A stretch of DNA of 64,000 nucleotides from positions 124,001 to 188,000 of the forward strand of contig NZ_JNIJ01000012.1 of assembly GCF_000701345.1 (NCBI RefSeq), given 5' to 3'. Position 1 is the first letter of the stretch; each line of letters begins with the position of its first letter. Shown piece after piece: positions 34,205 through 44,340 of this stretch. A model generated the notes under the pieces. The model worked only from the letters and a program-made list of their open reading frames with translations, was not told the origin of the DNA and made no database searches. The position numbers and the translations under genes are program-made. The stretch is from Bradyrhizobium sp. URHD0069 (GTDB taxonomy: Bacteria > Pseudomonadota > Alphaproteobacteria > Rhizobiales > Xanthobacteraceae).

Positions 34205-34609
34205 TTAGACCTTTGCAGCCGTCAACTGCACCGACTCGCCGCAGCCGCAGGCGCCGGTCTGGTTCGGATTGTTGAAAATGAACTGCGCCGACATCTTGTC
34301 GGCCTTGTAGTCCATTTCGGTGCCGAGCAGAAACAGCACGGCCTTGGGATCGACCAGGATCTTCACGCCCTTGTCCTCGACGACCTCGTCGGTCGGACGG
34401 ACGTCGTGGGCGTATTCGACGGTGTAGGATTGCCCGGCGCAGCCGCCATTTTTGATGCCAACCCGCAAGCCGACGATCTCGGAATCGGCGCGTTTGGTCA
34501 GTTCGGCAATGCGCTGCGCCGCCGCGTCAGTCAGTTTCATGACTTGCGGGCGGGGCCGCGGCTTCGGCTTGGAGGCCGGTGTTGGTGAGGCGGGTGTCAT
34601 GTCAGTCAT
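34205..34609 (-). CDS. sufA: A-type Fe-S cluster carrier SufA/HesB
   Basis: A 134-residue A-type carrier that takes Fe-S clusters from the SufBCD scaffold to target enzymes. The three ligand cysteines are present: GGCAGQSYTVEY and the C-terminal GACGCGESV. A Pro/Lys-rich N-terminal extension (ASPTPASKPKPRPRPQ) precedes the conserved fold. It is the last gene of the SUF run, 67 bases after sufT. Confidence 0.92.
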   Translation of the reverse strand: MTDMTPASPTPASKPKPRPRPQVMKLTDAAAQRIAELTKRADSEIVGLRVGIKNGGCAGQSYTVEYAHDVRPTDEVVEDKGVKILVDPKAVLFLLGTEMDYKADKMSAQFIFNNPNQTGACGCGESVQLTAAKV

Positions 34610-34676
34610 GTGGTCAATCCAAAAGGCAAATCAATGCCCGTCATTTCGTACAGCTAAGCCCTGATGCTCTAACGCT

Positions 34677-35048
34677 TCACCACATGTTAAGGACGAGGCG
34701 CGCCTCGTCGCTCATCCGGTCGGGCGACCACGCCGGCTCCCAGACCAGATTGACGTTGACTACGCCGACGCCGGGAACACTCGCCACCGCGTTCTCCACC
34801 ATCTGCGGCAACTCTCCGGCCGCCGGACAGTTCGGCGTCGTCAGCGTCATTACGACGTCGACGGCGCGATCATCCTTGATGTCGACCTTGTAGATCAGGC
34901 CGAGTTCGTAAATATCGGCCGGAATCTCTGGATCGAACACGGTCTTGAGCGCGGCGGCGATTTCGCCGGCCAGCCGCTCGGTCTCCTCCGGCGGCAGCGC
35001 CGAATGCGTTTCCATATTGCTGATTTTGATTTCGGCGGTGTCGCTCAT
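34677..35048 (-). CDS. sufT: SUF-system assembly protein (SufT/DUF59, MIP18 family)
   Basis: A 123-residue MIP18-family protein. The signature is TVFDPEIPADIYELGLIYKV followed by LTTPNCPAAGELP with the conserved cysteine. Family members help deliver Fe-S clusters. Its ATG overlaps the sufS stop by four bases (ATGA), showing translational coupling. The short tail after the DUF59 core is EPAWSPDRMSDEARLVLNMW, typical of SUF-operon members. Confidence 0.93.
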   Translation of the reverse strand: MSDTAEIKISNMETHSALPPEETERLAGEIAAALKTVFDPEIPADIYELGLIYKVDIKDDRAVDVVMTLTTPNCPAAGELPQMVENAVASVPGVGVVNVNLVWEPAWSPDRMSDEARLVLNMW

Positions 35049-36286
35049 GAAAACAGTTCCCGCGCCTTGATCAGCGCCTGTGCCAGATGGTCGACTTCTT
35101 CACGGGTGTTATACATTCCAAACGAGGCGCGGCACGTCGCCGTAACATTGAACCGCTCTAAAAGCGGCATCACGCAATGGGTACCGGCGCGCACCGCGAT
35201 TCCCTGCCGGTCGATCACCGTCGCGATATCGTGCGGATGGGCGCCCTTCATTTCGAAAGAGATCACCGGTCCCTTGCCGCGCGCCGTGCCGATCAGGCGC
35301 AGCGAATTGATTTCGCGCAGGCGGTCCTGGGCGTAGGTCAAAAGCCCGTGCTCATGGGCGGCGATGCGTTCCTTGCCGATCGAATTGACGTAGTCGATCG
35401 CGGCACCAAGCCCCACCGCCTCGACGATCGCCGGCGTTCCCGCCTCGAACTTGTGCGGCGGATCGCCATAGGTGACCCAGTCCCTTGCGACTTCGCGGAT
35501 CATCTCGCCGCCGCCGTTGTAAGGGCGCATCGCCACCAGATGTTCGTGCTTGGCGTAGAGCACGCCGATTCCGGTCGGGCCATAGAGCTTGTGGCCGGTG
35601 AAGACGTAGAAATCGCAGTCGATATCCCTGACGTCAACCGCGAGGTGAACCGCGGCCTGACTGCCGTCGACCAGCACCGGGATGCCGCGGTCATGGGCGA
35701 GCTTCACCACGTCCTTGACGGGCACGATGGTGCCGAGCGCATTCGACATCTGCGTGATCGCGACGAGCTTGGTGCGCGGCGTCAGCAGCTTTTCGAATTC
35801 GTCGATCAGGAAGTTGCCTTCATCGTCGACCGGCGCCCACTTGATGACGGCACCGTGACGTTCCCTCAGGAAGTGCCACGGCACGATGTTGGAATGGTGC
35901 TCCATGATCGAGAGCACGATCTCGTCGCCCTCGGCGATGTTCGGCTCACCCCAGGACGACGCCACCAGATTGATCGCCTCGGTGGCGTTGCGGGTAAAGA
36001 CGATCTCTTCGGTGCGCCCCGCGTTGAGAAATTTCGCGACCTTGGCGCGGCCGCCCTCATAGGCCTCGGTGGCCGCATTGGCGAGGTAGTGCAGCCCGCG
36101 ATGCACGTTGGCGTATTCGGTCTTGTAGGCTTCCGTCATGCGCTCGAGCACCGCAATGGGCTTCTGCGCGGAGGCGGCGTTGTCGAGATAGACCAGCGAC
36201 TTTCCGTAGATTTTGAGCGAGAGCGCTGGAAAGTCTTCCCGCACCCGGGCCACGTCATACGCACCGTTTGAGACTGCCGGATGCAT
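35045..36286 (-). CDS. sufS: Cysteine desulfurase SufS
   Basis: A 413-residue class V PLP enzyme (type II desulfurase) that removes sulfur from cysteine for Fe-S assembly. The PLP lysine is in VFTGHKLYGPTGIGVLY, and the active-site cysteine is in RAGTHCVMPLLERF. The ATG at 36286 lies two bases after the sufD stop; a TTG two codons earlier would overlap sufD. No sufE gene is seen nearby. Confidence 0.95.
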   Translation of the reverse strand: MHPAVSNGAYDVARVREDFPALSLKIYGKSLVYLDNAASAQKPIAVLERMTEAYKTEYANVHRGLHYLANAATEAYEGGRAKVAKFLNAGRTEEIVFTRNATEAINLVASSWGEPNIAEGDEIVLSIMEHHSNIVPWHFLRERHGAVIKWAPVDDEGNFLIDEFEKLLTPRTKLVAITQMSNALGTIVPVKDVVKLAHDRGIPVLVDGSQAAVHLAVDVRDIDCDFYVFTGHKLYGPTGIGVLYAKHEHLVAMRPYNGGGEMIREVARDWVTYGDPPHKFEAGTPAIVEAVGLGAAIDYVNSIGKERIAAHEHGLLTYAQDRLREINSLRLIGTARGKGPVISFEMKGAHPHDIATVIDRQGIAVRAGTHCVMPLLERFNVTATCRASFGMYNTREEVDHLAQALIKARELFS

Positions 36287-36288
36287 GG

Positions 36289-37614
36289 TCAACCCCTTGC
36301 CTCCAGCCAGCGCTCCGCCGCGGAGATCACGATCTCACGCAAGGCATCATTGGCGATCGATTCAATCGCTTCACCGACGAACGCCTGGATCAAGAGCGCC
36401 TGGGCTTCCTTCTCGGAAAGGCCTCGCGCCCGCAAATAAAACAGCAGGCTCTCGTCGAGCGCGCCGGTGGTCGCACCGTGACCGCAGGTAACGTCGTCGG
36501 CGAAGATTTCGAGTTCCGGCTTGTTATCGGCTTCGGCCTCATCGGACAAAAGCAGCGCCCGCGTCATCATCTTGGCGTCGGTCTTCTGCGCGTCCGGGCG
36601 AACGATGATGCGACCCTGAAACACCGAGTGTCCGCGGTCATCGACCACGGAGCGGAAGATCTCACGGCTCGTGCAGTTTGGCACCGCGTGATCCAGAACC
36701 AGCGTACTGTCGGCGTGCTGGCGCCCATTGAGCAGGTTGACACCGTTGGTCTCAACGCGGGAGCCCTCGCCGGCAAACGCGATAACAGCCTGGTAGCGGC
36801 TCACATACGATCCGCTGGTGATGGCAAAGGTATTGAGATAGGCGGCGGCGCCCAACGTCACTACGGATGAGGAAATGTTGAAGGCTTCGCGGCCGTCTTC
36901 GATCAAACGCACCTGGTCGAGCCGCGCGTTATCGCCGATTGAAAGGATCAGCGAGTCATGGGCCTGATAGGCTTTCGCGCCATCGGCGGCGATATAGCTT
37001 TCCACCAGCGTCGCGCTCGCGGCGCGGCCGAGATTCAGCAGCGAGCGCGTAAACATCGCAGCTGACTGGGCGCCGCTGGCGATGTGGACGATATGCAGGG
37101 GCTGTGTGAGCACGGCGCCATCGGCGACATCGATCACGATGCCATCCGTCATCATCGCGCTGTTCAGCGCCACCAGGGGATTGGAGCTGTCGGGTGCGAA
37201 CAATTGCGCCTGCAGCGCGGCATCGCCGGCTTGCAGCACTTCGCGCAGCGTGCGGATGCCGAGGCCTTTTTCCAGATTGGCGGTTTCGGACAGTTTTGGC
37301 GCGAACACCCCGTCCACCAGCACCAGCCGGCGCACACCTTCAATGGCGTGCAGCTTCAACGCAGCACCCGCGCGCGTCAGCGCCGCCGCATCCGGTGCAG
37401 CCGCTAATGGCAACACCTCACGCATCAAAACGCGCAGATCGGTATATTTCCAGTCCTCTATCCGCCGGTGCGGCAGGCCTGCGCCTTCGTAAGCCTCGAA
37501 CGCCTGCTGACGCGCGTCGGCGACGCTGCCCGCGCCGGGCAGCCGATCGCGCGCGAGGGCGAATGCATCGCTCAGCGCACGTCCGGTCTCGGTTTTTGCC
37601 AGTGCAAGATTCAT
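36289..37614 (-). CDS. sufD: Fe-S cluster assembly protein SufD
   Basis: A 441-residue scaffold subunit of the SufBCD complex, with the SufB/SufD C-terminal fold: a beta-helix core and the block ELEIFADDVTCGHGATTGALD, then a helical end (RGLSEKEAQALLIQAFVGEA). The N-terminal half is diverged, as usual for SufD. Start 37614 is 19 bases after sufC. Confidence 0.94.
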   Translation of the reverse strand: MNLALAKTETGRALSDAFALARDRLPGAGSVADARQQAFEAYEGAGLPHRRIEDWKYTDLRVLMREVLPLAAAPDAAALTRAGAALKLHAIEGVRRLVLVDGVFAPKLSETANLEKGLGIRTLREVLQAGDAALQAQLFAPDSSNPLVALNSAMMTDGIVIDVADGAVLTQPLHIVHIASGAQSAAMFTRSLLNLGRAASATLVESYIAADGAKAYQAHDSLILSIGDNARLDQVRLIEDGREAFNISSSVVTLGAAAYLNTFAITSGSYVSRYQAVIAFAGEGSRVETNGVNLLNGRQHADSTLVLDHAVPNCTSREIFRSVVDDRGHSVFQGRIIVRPDAQKTDAKMMTRALLLSDEAEADNKPELEIFADDVTCGHGATTGALDESLLFYLRARGLSEKEAQALLIQAFVGEAIESIANDALREIVISAAERWLEARG

Positions 37615-37633
37615 CGTAAAATCCGTTCGGGCA

Positions 37634-38386
37634 TCAGGCCGCGTCTTCGAACTGCGTGTAGCCGGAAGCTTCGAGTTCCAGCGCCAGTTCCTTGTCGCCG
37701 CTCTTCACCACGCGACCTCTGGACATCACGTGCACGAAATCGGGCACGATGTAATTTAGCAGCCGCTGATAATGCGTGATGACCACCATCGCCCGATCCG
37801 GCGAACGCAGGGCATTGACACCGTCGGCGGCAATCCGCAGCGCGTCGATGTCGAGGCCGGAATCCATCTCATCGAGGATGCACAGGCTCGGCTCGAACAG
37901 CGCCATCTGCAGAATCTCGTTACGCTTCTTCTCGCCGCCGGAGAACCCGACATTGACACCACGACGCAGCATGTCTTGCGGAATGTTCAGGCTTGCCGCC
38001 ACTGCGCGCACCTTCTTCAAAAAATCCGGCGTGGAGAATTCGCTCTCGCCCCGCGCCTTGCGCTGGGCGTTCAGCGCAGTGCGCAGAAACGTCATGGTCG
38101 CCACACCCGGAATTTCCACCGGGTACTGGAACGCGAGGAACACGCCCTTTGCGGAGCGCTCGTCAGGCGACATCTCGAGCAGGTCTTCGCCGTTGAACAG
38201 AATTTCGCCGCCGGTGACCTCGTAGCCCGGCTTGCCGGCGATGACGTGGCTCAGCGTCGATTTGCCGGAGCCGTTCGGCCCCATGATCGCGTGCACTTCG
38301 CCCTTGTTCACGGTGAGCGAAAGCCCGTGAAGGATTTCACGATCATCGACACGGACCTGCAGATCTTTGACTTCGAGTAGTGCCAT
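37634..38386 (-). CDS. sufC: Fe-S cluster assembly ATPase SufC
   Basis: A 250-residue ABC-type ATPase of the SufBCD complex. Walker A is IMGPNGSGKSTLSHVIAG, the signature motif is VGFSGGEKKRNEIL and Walker B is CILDEMDSGLDIDAL. The ATG at 38386 (MALLEVKDLQVRV) is preferred; a 27-codon extension would run into an interspersed repeat between sufB and sufC. Confidence 0.96.
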   Translation of the reverse strand: MALLEVKDLQVRVDDREILHGLSLTVNKGEVHAIMGPNGSGKSTLSHVIAGKPGYEVTGGEILFNGEDLLEMSPDERSAKGVFLAFQYPVEIPGVATMTFLRTALNAQRKARGESEFSTPDFLKKVRAVAASLNIPQDMLRRGVNVGFSGGEKKRNEILQMALFEPSLCILDEMDSGLDIDALRIAADGVNALRSPDRAMVVITHYQRLLNYIVPDFVHVMSRGRVVKSGDKELALELEASGYTQFEDAA

Positions 38387-38409
38387 CACATTCTTCCGTA
38401 TTTTATCGT

Positions 38410-38501
38410 CCTGAGGAGCGCTGAAGGCGCGTCTCAAAGGACGGATCCGACAATTTTTCTTTCTCACCCTTCGAGACGGTCGCTACGCGGCCCTCCTCAG
38501 G
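38410..38501. repeat. Interspersed hairpin repeat inside the suf operon
   Basis: CCTGAGGAG (38410-38418) pairs with CTCCTCAGG (38493-38501), and GTCTCAAAGG (from 38431) largely pairs with CCTTCGAGAC (from 38468). The element fills most of the 123-base gap between sufB and sufC, two genes that are normally tightly spaced. Confidence 0.7.
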
Positions 38502-38509
38502 GTGAGGCG

Positions 38510-40000
<1,491 letters not shown>

Positions 40001-40084
40001 TCCATCCTCCGCTCGCGGTTTCAAGGACCGCGGTGGATCAATTCCTAAAGACTATTACGATGTTTCTTCGAGGAAATCACCTGC

Positions 40085-41248
40085 TTAGAACCGTTCAAGC
40101 TGTGTTTCGTCGTTCTCTTTAAGTAAGGTACGTGAGAGCTTTCGCCAAGCCTCAATACAGCAATTGATATCCGCGTCAGACGTGGACCAGCCTAGACTGA
40201 GCCGCACCGCTCCTTGCGCGAATTCGCCGAATCCCATGGCTTCCAGCACGTGGGATGGTTGCACCTTCCCCGAAGAACAGGCCGAGCCCGAGGAAACCGC
40301 AATACCGGCGAGGTCGAAGCCTATTACGGCCGTCTCGGCCCTGAGGCCGGGAACCGAAAACAGCGTGGTATTCGGCAGCCGGCGCACGTCATCTGAGAAC
40401 ACGATCAGGCCCCGCGTCTCGCGCAAGCCGCTCTCGAGCCGATTGCGCAAGCTTTCGAGCCGAATTGCATCACCTTCCAGGGCCCCGATAGCGGCTTTTA
40501 CGGCGGCTCCCAAGCCTGCGATTCCCGCTACATTCTCGGTTCCCGCCCGGTGCCCTCGTTCCTGGCCGCCGCCGCGCAGCAGCGGTTCAGGTCCCTGTAA
40601 GGCTTCGGCCAGAATCAGGGCGCCCACGCCTTTGGGCCCGCCAATCTTGTGCGCCGAAAGCGTCATCAGATCTGCACCGATCGCATTGATATCAAAGGGT
40701 ATTTTTCCGAAAGCCTGGATTGCATCAACATGCAGCAATCCGCCCGCGGCATGGGCGATCTCGGCAGCTTCCATGACCGGCTGCACCGCGCCGGTTTCGT
40801 TGTTGGCCAGCATCACCGAAACCAGCGCCGGAGGACTACCCTCGAGCGCGGCACGCAAATGGTCCAGATCGAGCAGGCCGGAACGCGTAACGCCGACGGT
40901 GCTGATGGCATCGGCAGGAAACCGGCCGCCGGCGAGAACCGAGGCATGCTCGATCGCCGAAACCACCAGCCTTTTCACCGGAGGCCCGGAAGCTCGGCGA
41001 AGCCCAGGCGTCAGCCCCAGTACATTGGCTTCGGTGCCACCTGACGTAAAGACGACGTTTCGAGGCAGGGCGCCCATGGCGCCGGCGACCGAGACTCTGG
41101 CGTCTTCCACCAGCCTGCGGGCCTGACGGCCTTCCGCGTGGACCGATGAGGGATTGCCGGCCAAATCCCATGCCGCCGCCATTGCCTCCCTGGCTTCGCG
41201 GCGAAGCGGCGCGGTCGCGTTCCAGTCGAGATAGGTACGGTCAGGCAT
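40085..41248 (-). CDS. Second cysteine desulfurase (NifS/IscS-like) heading the suf operon
   Basis: A 387-residue class V aminotransferase of the NifS/IscS (type I) branch. The start TYLDWNATAPLRREAREAMA and NPSSVHAEGRQAR are typical; the PLP lysine is in LSAHKIGGPKGVGALIL and the mobile catalytic loop is VSSGSACSSGKVQPSHVLEAMG. The ATG at 41248 matches the family N-terminus; an in-frame ATG at 41320 would add 24 residues and cannot be excluded. It heads the suf gene run, 84 bases before sufB. Having both this and SufS in one cluster is common in Rhizobiales. Confidence 0.92.
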   Translation of the reverse strand: MPDRTYLDWNATAPLRREAREAMAAAWDLAGNPSSVHAEGRQARRLVEDARVSVAGAMGALPRNVVFTSGGTEANVLGLTPGLRRASGPPVKRLVVSAIEHASVLAGGRFPADAISTVGVTRSGLLDLDHLRAALEGSPPALVSVMLANNETGAVQPVMEAAEIAHAAGGLLHVDAIQAFGKIPFDINAIGADLMTLSAHKIGGPKGVGALILAEALQGPEPLLRGGGQERGHRAGTENVAGIAGLGAAVKAAIGALEGDAIRLESLRNRLESGLRETRGLIVFSDDVRRLPNTTLFSVPGLRAETAVIGFDLAGIAVSSGSACSSGKVQPSHVLEAMGFGEFAQGAVRLSLGWSTSDADINCCIEAWRKLSRTLLKENDETQLERF

Positions 41249-41574
41249 CGCGTATGATAATACCTTAAGAGCCCCTGCCTTTGAACGCGGGAGCGCGGCT
41301 GACGGCAACTTGTCGGTCATGTCTGATCTTATGGCAATTGGTGATCCACCCGCCTGCCGGCAATCGGATCCCTAACATCTTGAATGCGCTGCCAGATGTT
41401 CAAAACCCTTGCTTTTTGCCCCTCGCCTCATGCTAGAACCCGGCCTCCAGTTCACCGAGCGCCGTTCGCTTAGCGCCCAACGTCGCCCCGATCACCCCTT
41501 TCTTTGCGAGTTCCGTCAGCGCAAGAGCTAGACGAAGCTCGCACAAAGTCGGTTGATCTTGCCAAGGATCACTG
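41249..41574. promoter_or_regulatory. Divergent intergenic region with candidate promoter and inverted repeat
   Basis: This 326-base gap holds no gene. AACATCT (41374-41380) and AGATGTT (41394-41400) form a perfect 7-bp inverted repeat, which could be an operator for the suf operon. For the plus-strand hydrolase, TTGCTT (41409-41414) and GCTAGA (41432-41437), 17 bases apart, are a plausible promoter. No IscR/Rrf2 gene is seen beside the operon. Confidence 0.35.
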
Positions 41575-42222
41575 ATGCCTGAAGTCATTTTCACCGGCCC
41601 CGCAGGCCGCCTCGAAGGCCGCTATCATCCGGCGAAGCAGAAGAACGCGCCGATTGCGATGGTTCTGCACCCACATCCGCAGTTTCGCGGAAACATGAAT
41701 CATCCGATCGTCTATCAGGTCTATTACGCTTTTGTAGCGCGCGGCTTTTCGGTGTTGCGGTTCAATTTCCGCGGCGTCGGTCGCAGCCAGGGTGCGTTCG
41801 ACCACGGCACCGGCGAACTTTCGGACGCCGCGTCCGCGCTCGATTGGGCGCAGACTATCAATCCGGAGGCGCGCGCCTGCTGGGTCGCGGGTTTTTCGTT
41901 CGGCGCGTGGATCGGAATGCAATTGCTGATGCGCCGCCCGGAGGTCGAAGGCTTTATTTCGATCGCGCCCGAACCCAATCGCTACGATTTTTCGTTCCTC
42001 GCGCCGTGCCCCTCGTCCGGCCTGATCGTCCACGGCGACAAGGATATCGTGGCTCCGGCGAAAGACGTCACGACGCTGGTCGAAAAGCTGAAAACCCAAA
42101 AGGGTATCGTGATCGACCAGCAGACCATTCCCGGCGCGAACCATTTCTTCGAGGACAAGCTGGAGCCGCTGATGGAAACGGTGACGGGCTATCTCGACAT
42201 GCGGCTCGCCAACGTTCGCTGA
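41575..42222 (+). CDS. Alpha/beta hydrolase (dienelactone-hydrolase-like)
   Basis: A 215-residue alpha/beta hydrolase. The N-terminal HPHPQFRGNMNHPIVYQVYY and the FNFRGVGRSQGAFDHGTGE block are typical of a small conserved family (YfhR/Alr-type hydrolases). The nucleophile serine lies in VAGFSFGAWIGM, the acid in VHGDKDIVAP and the histidine in PGANHFFEDK. The substrate is unknown. It is divergent from the suf operon. Confidence 0.88.
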   Translation: MPEVIFTGPAGRLEGRYHPAKQKNAPIAMVLHPHPQFRGNMNHPIVYQVYYAFVARGFSVLRFNFRGVGRSQGAFDHGTGELSDAASALDWAQTINPEARACWVAGFSFGAWIGMQLLMRRPEVEGFISIAPEPNRYDFSFLAPCPSSGLIVHGDKDIVAPAKDVTTLVEKLKTQKGIVIDQQTIPGANHFFEDKLEPLMETVTGYLDMRLANVR

Positions 42223-42224
42223 CC

Positions 42225-42276
42225 AAAGCGTTTTCGAGCGAAGTGCGTGACGGTTCGCGTAAGGAAAACGCGTCAA
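42225..42276. repeat. Short interspersed repeat, copy 2
   Basis: AAAGCGTTTTCGAGCGAAGT ... ACGGTTCGCGT ... AAAACGCGTCAAGA, closely related to 28951-29001. It lies between two convergent genes. Confidence 0.7.
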
Positions 42277-42304
42277 GACAACAATTCGCGCAACGCCCCG
42301 ACTG

Positions 42305-42979
42305 TCAGGCGGCGGCGCGGACCTGCAAGCCTGATAGCCAGGAATTGCGCCGGTTGAGGAAATCGCGAAGCAGCGCAGGATAGTCGACGCTCACGGCTGA
42401 TTGCACCGATGGCCGCGCCGCGAGAGCCTTGCGCCAGCGCGCAAGAATCGGCTTGCCCGCGAGAATTCCGAAGTCTGCAATCTCGTCGAACACATCGAAA
42501 TAGCGAAACACCGGACCGAATACCGCATCGACCAGCGAGAAGCTCTCGCCGTCAAACCATGGCGAGGCTGCGACGCGCGCCTCTAACCGCGCGAAGCGCT
42601 GTTCGAGTTGCAACGTCTTGGCTTTGAATGTCGCCTCGTCCGGCGCGGCGTAGAATCCAGCGATGTCGTTCAGCACCGCGGATCCAAATTCGATCCACGC
42701 GCGATGCTCGGCGCGTGCGAGCGGATCGGCGGGATGCAGCGGCTTCCGCTGGGTTTCCTCAAGGTATTCCAGAATGACCGCTGACTCGAAAATCGCGGTG
42801 TCGCCGACCTGCAGCACCGGAGTCTTGGCGAGCGGAGAGATCACCAGGAACCAATCCGGCTTGTTGGCGAGATCGATATCGATCCGCTCGAAGGCAACGC
42901 CCTTCTCGCTCAGCGCGATCACCGCGCGCTGCACATAGGGACAAAGCTTATGGCTGATCAGTCGCAGTGGCGCGGCCAT
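42305..42979 (-). CDS. Glutathione S-transferase family protein
   Basis: A 224-residue cytosolic GST. The N-terminal thioredoxin-like domain has a cysteine active site, ISHKLCPYVQRAVIAL (C13), as in the omega/DHAR/lambda type, and the cis-proline and glutathione-binding motif LAKTPVLQVGDTAIFESAVI. The helical C-terminal domain follows. Omega-type members catalyse thiol transfer reactions. The ATG at 42979 is chosen over an upstream start that would run through the palindromic region. Confidence 0.88.
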   Translation of the reverse strand: MAAPLRLISHKLCPYVQRAVIALSEKGVAFERIDIDLANKPDWFLVISPLAKTPVLQVGDTAIFESAVILEYLEETQRKPLHPADPLARAEHRAWIEFGSAVLNDIAGFYAAPDEATFKAKTLQLEQRFARLEARVAASPWFDGESFSLVDAVFGPVFRYFDVFDEIADFGILAGKPILARWRKALAARPSVQSAVSVDYPALLRDFLNRRNSWLSGLQVRAAA

Positions 42980-42992
42980 ATCAATATCTCGC

Positions 42993-43054
42993 AGTTGCAT
43001 GCAGATGTATATACTTACATGCATCTGCATGAGACTGTCAAGATCAATGCAACT
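42993..43054 (-). promoter_or_regulatory. Palindromic operator-like region and -35 element before the GST gene
   Basis: ATGCAGATGTA (42999-43009) is mirrored by TACATGCATCTGCAT (43016-43030), and outer half-sites AGTTGCAT (42993-43000) and ATGCAACT (43047-43054) pair exactly. A minus-strand TTGACA lies at 43041-43036. The whole element starts 14 bases above the GST start. The layout fits a MarR- or TetR-type repressor site, but no regulator is adjacent. Confidence 0.5.
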
Positions 43055-43072
43055 GCATTAATGAACCTTCGA

Positions 43073-44182
43073 TCAGGGCCGGGCGATCACGCCGCCAGTC
43101 ATCGGGATCGGCACGCCTGTCGTGGCGGGATAGCTGAGCGGCAGGCCTTTCAGGCCCCGCGCCGCCAGGAAGCCGAAGGCCTGCGCCTCGATGGCGTCCG
43201 CCGACCAGCCCAGCGCATCGGCGGCCTCGACGCTAGCCGGCGCCAGGCGCTCGCGCAGCATCCGCAGCATGGTGAGATTGCGGACGCCACCGCCGGCAAC
43301 GATCCAGCTCCGCGGCACCTTCGGCAGCAGCGGAACGACGCGGGCGATCGCCGCGGCCGTAAACGCCGTGAGGGTCGCCGCGCCGTCGGCCGGCGGCATC
43401 TCGCGCAGCGCCAGCGATGCAAAATCGTTGCGGTCCAGCGATTTGGGGGGCGCCAGCGCAAAAAACGGATGCTCCAGTGCGCGCGCGATCCACGCCTCAT
43501 CCGCGGCACCTTGGGCCGCCACGCGGCCTTCGCAGTCGAACGGCCGGCTCATCGTGCGGAACATGTAATCGTCGAGCAGCGCGTTGCCCGGCCCGGTGTC
43601 GCAGGCGATCAGCGTATCGGCGCCATCGATGTAGGTGATGTTGGAAACGCCGCCGATATTGACCACGACCATCGGCCCTTCGCGCTCCAGCGACTGGGCG
43701 AGCGCGCGGTGATAGACCGGCACAAACGGCGCGCCCTGCCCGCCGGCTGCGACATCGGCGGCGCGGAAATCATGCATGACAGGGATATGTATGGTCTTCG
43801 CGAGTGCGACGGCGTCGCCGATCTGCACAGTCATTTTTTGTGCCGGCCGGTGCAGCACGGTCTGGCCGTGAAAGCCGACGATATCGACATCCTCGCGTGA
43901 GATGCGGTTCTGCGCGGTAAAGGTGGCGACGGCCTCGGCATGCGCGATCGTGACAGCGCGCTCGGCTTCGCGCAGGATGCCCGGCCGCGCGTCGCGCTGC
44001 GGCAGGTTGACGGCCTCGGCCAGGGCCTGTCGCAAGAGACTGCGCTCTTTTTCGGTGTAAGGCCGGTATCCGGACGGTCCAAACGCCTTCACCTGCTTGC
44101 CGTCGGTTTCGATCACGGCGACGTCAACCCCGTCGAGCGAGGTGCCGCTCATCAGACCGATGGCCGTCATCATCATCGCCAT
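43073..44182 (-). CDS. anmK: Anhydro-N-acetylmuramic acid kinase
   Basis: A 369-residue sugar kinase that phosphorylates 1,6-anhydro-MurNAc released by lytic transglycosylases, in peptidoglycan recycling. The ATP motif is GLMSGTSLDGVDVAVIETDG, with further ASKHA blocks VVNIGGVSNITYI, ACDTGPGNALLDDYM and VAGGGVRNLTML. Four possible ATG starts lie within 13 bases (44182, 44176, 44173, 44170); AAGGCA precedes the first. It is divergent from tyrS, the usual arrangement in related bacteria. Confidence 0.95.
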   Translation of the reverse strand: MAMMMTAIGLMSGTSLDGVDVAVIETDGKQVKAFGPSGYRPYTEKERSLLRQALAEAVNLPQRDARPGILREAERAVTIAHAEAVATFTAQNRISREDVDIVGFHGQTVLHRPAQKMTVQIGDAVALAKTIHIPVMHDFRAADVAAGGQGAPFVPVYHRALAQSLEREGPMVVVNIGGVSNITYIDGADTLIACDTGPGNALLDDYMFRTMSRPFDCEGRVAAQGAADEAWIARALEHPFFALAPPKSLDRNDFASLALREMPPADGAATLTAFTAAAIARVVPLLPKVPRSWIVAGGGVRNLTMLRMLRERLAPASVEAADALGWSADAIEAQAFGFLAARGLKGLPLSYPATTGVPIPMTGGVIARP

Positions 44183-44340
44183 TGTGCCTTCGCGAGACGC
44201 CCTGCCCTTGACGCCCGGCTTGTGTCAAACAAGCACATCTTATAATGCCACAGCGCGCCGGGCGGCGGCAGCGTGTTCCGCCAATTATTCCGACTTCCAG
44301 AAGAATAGCGTGAACTAAGAATGATCAGAGTCGCACAGAA

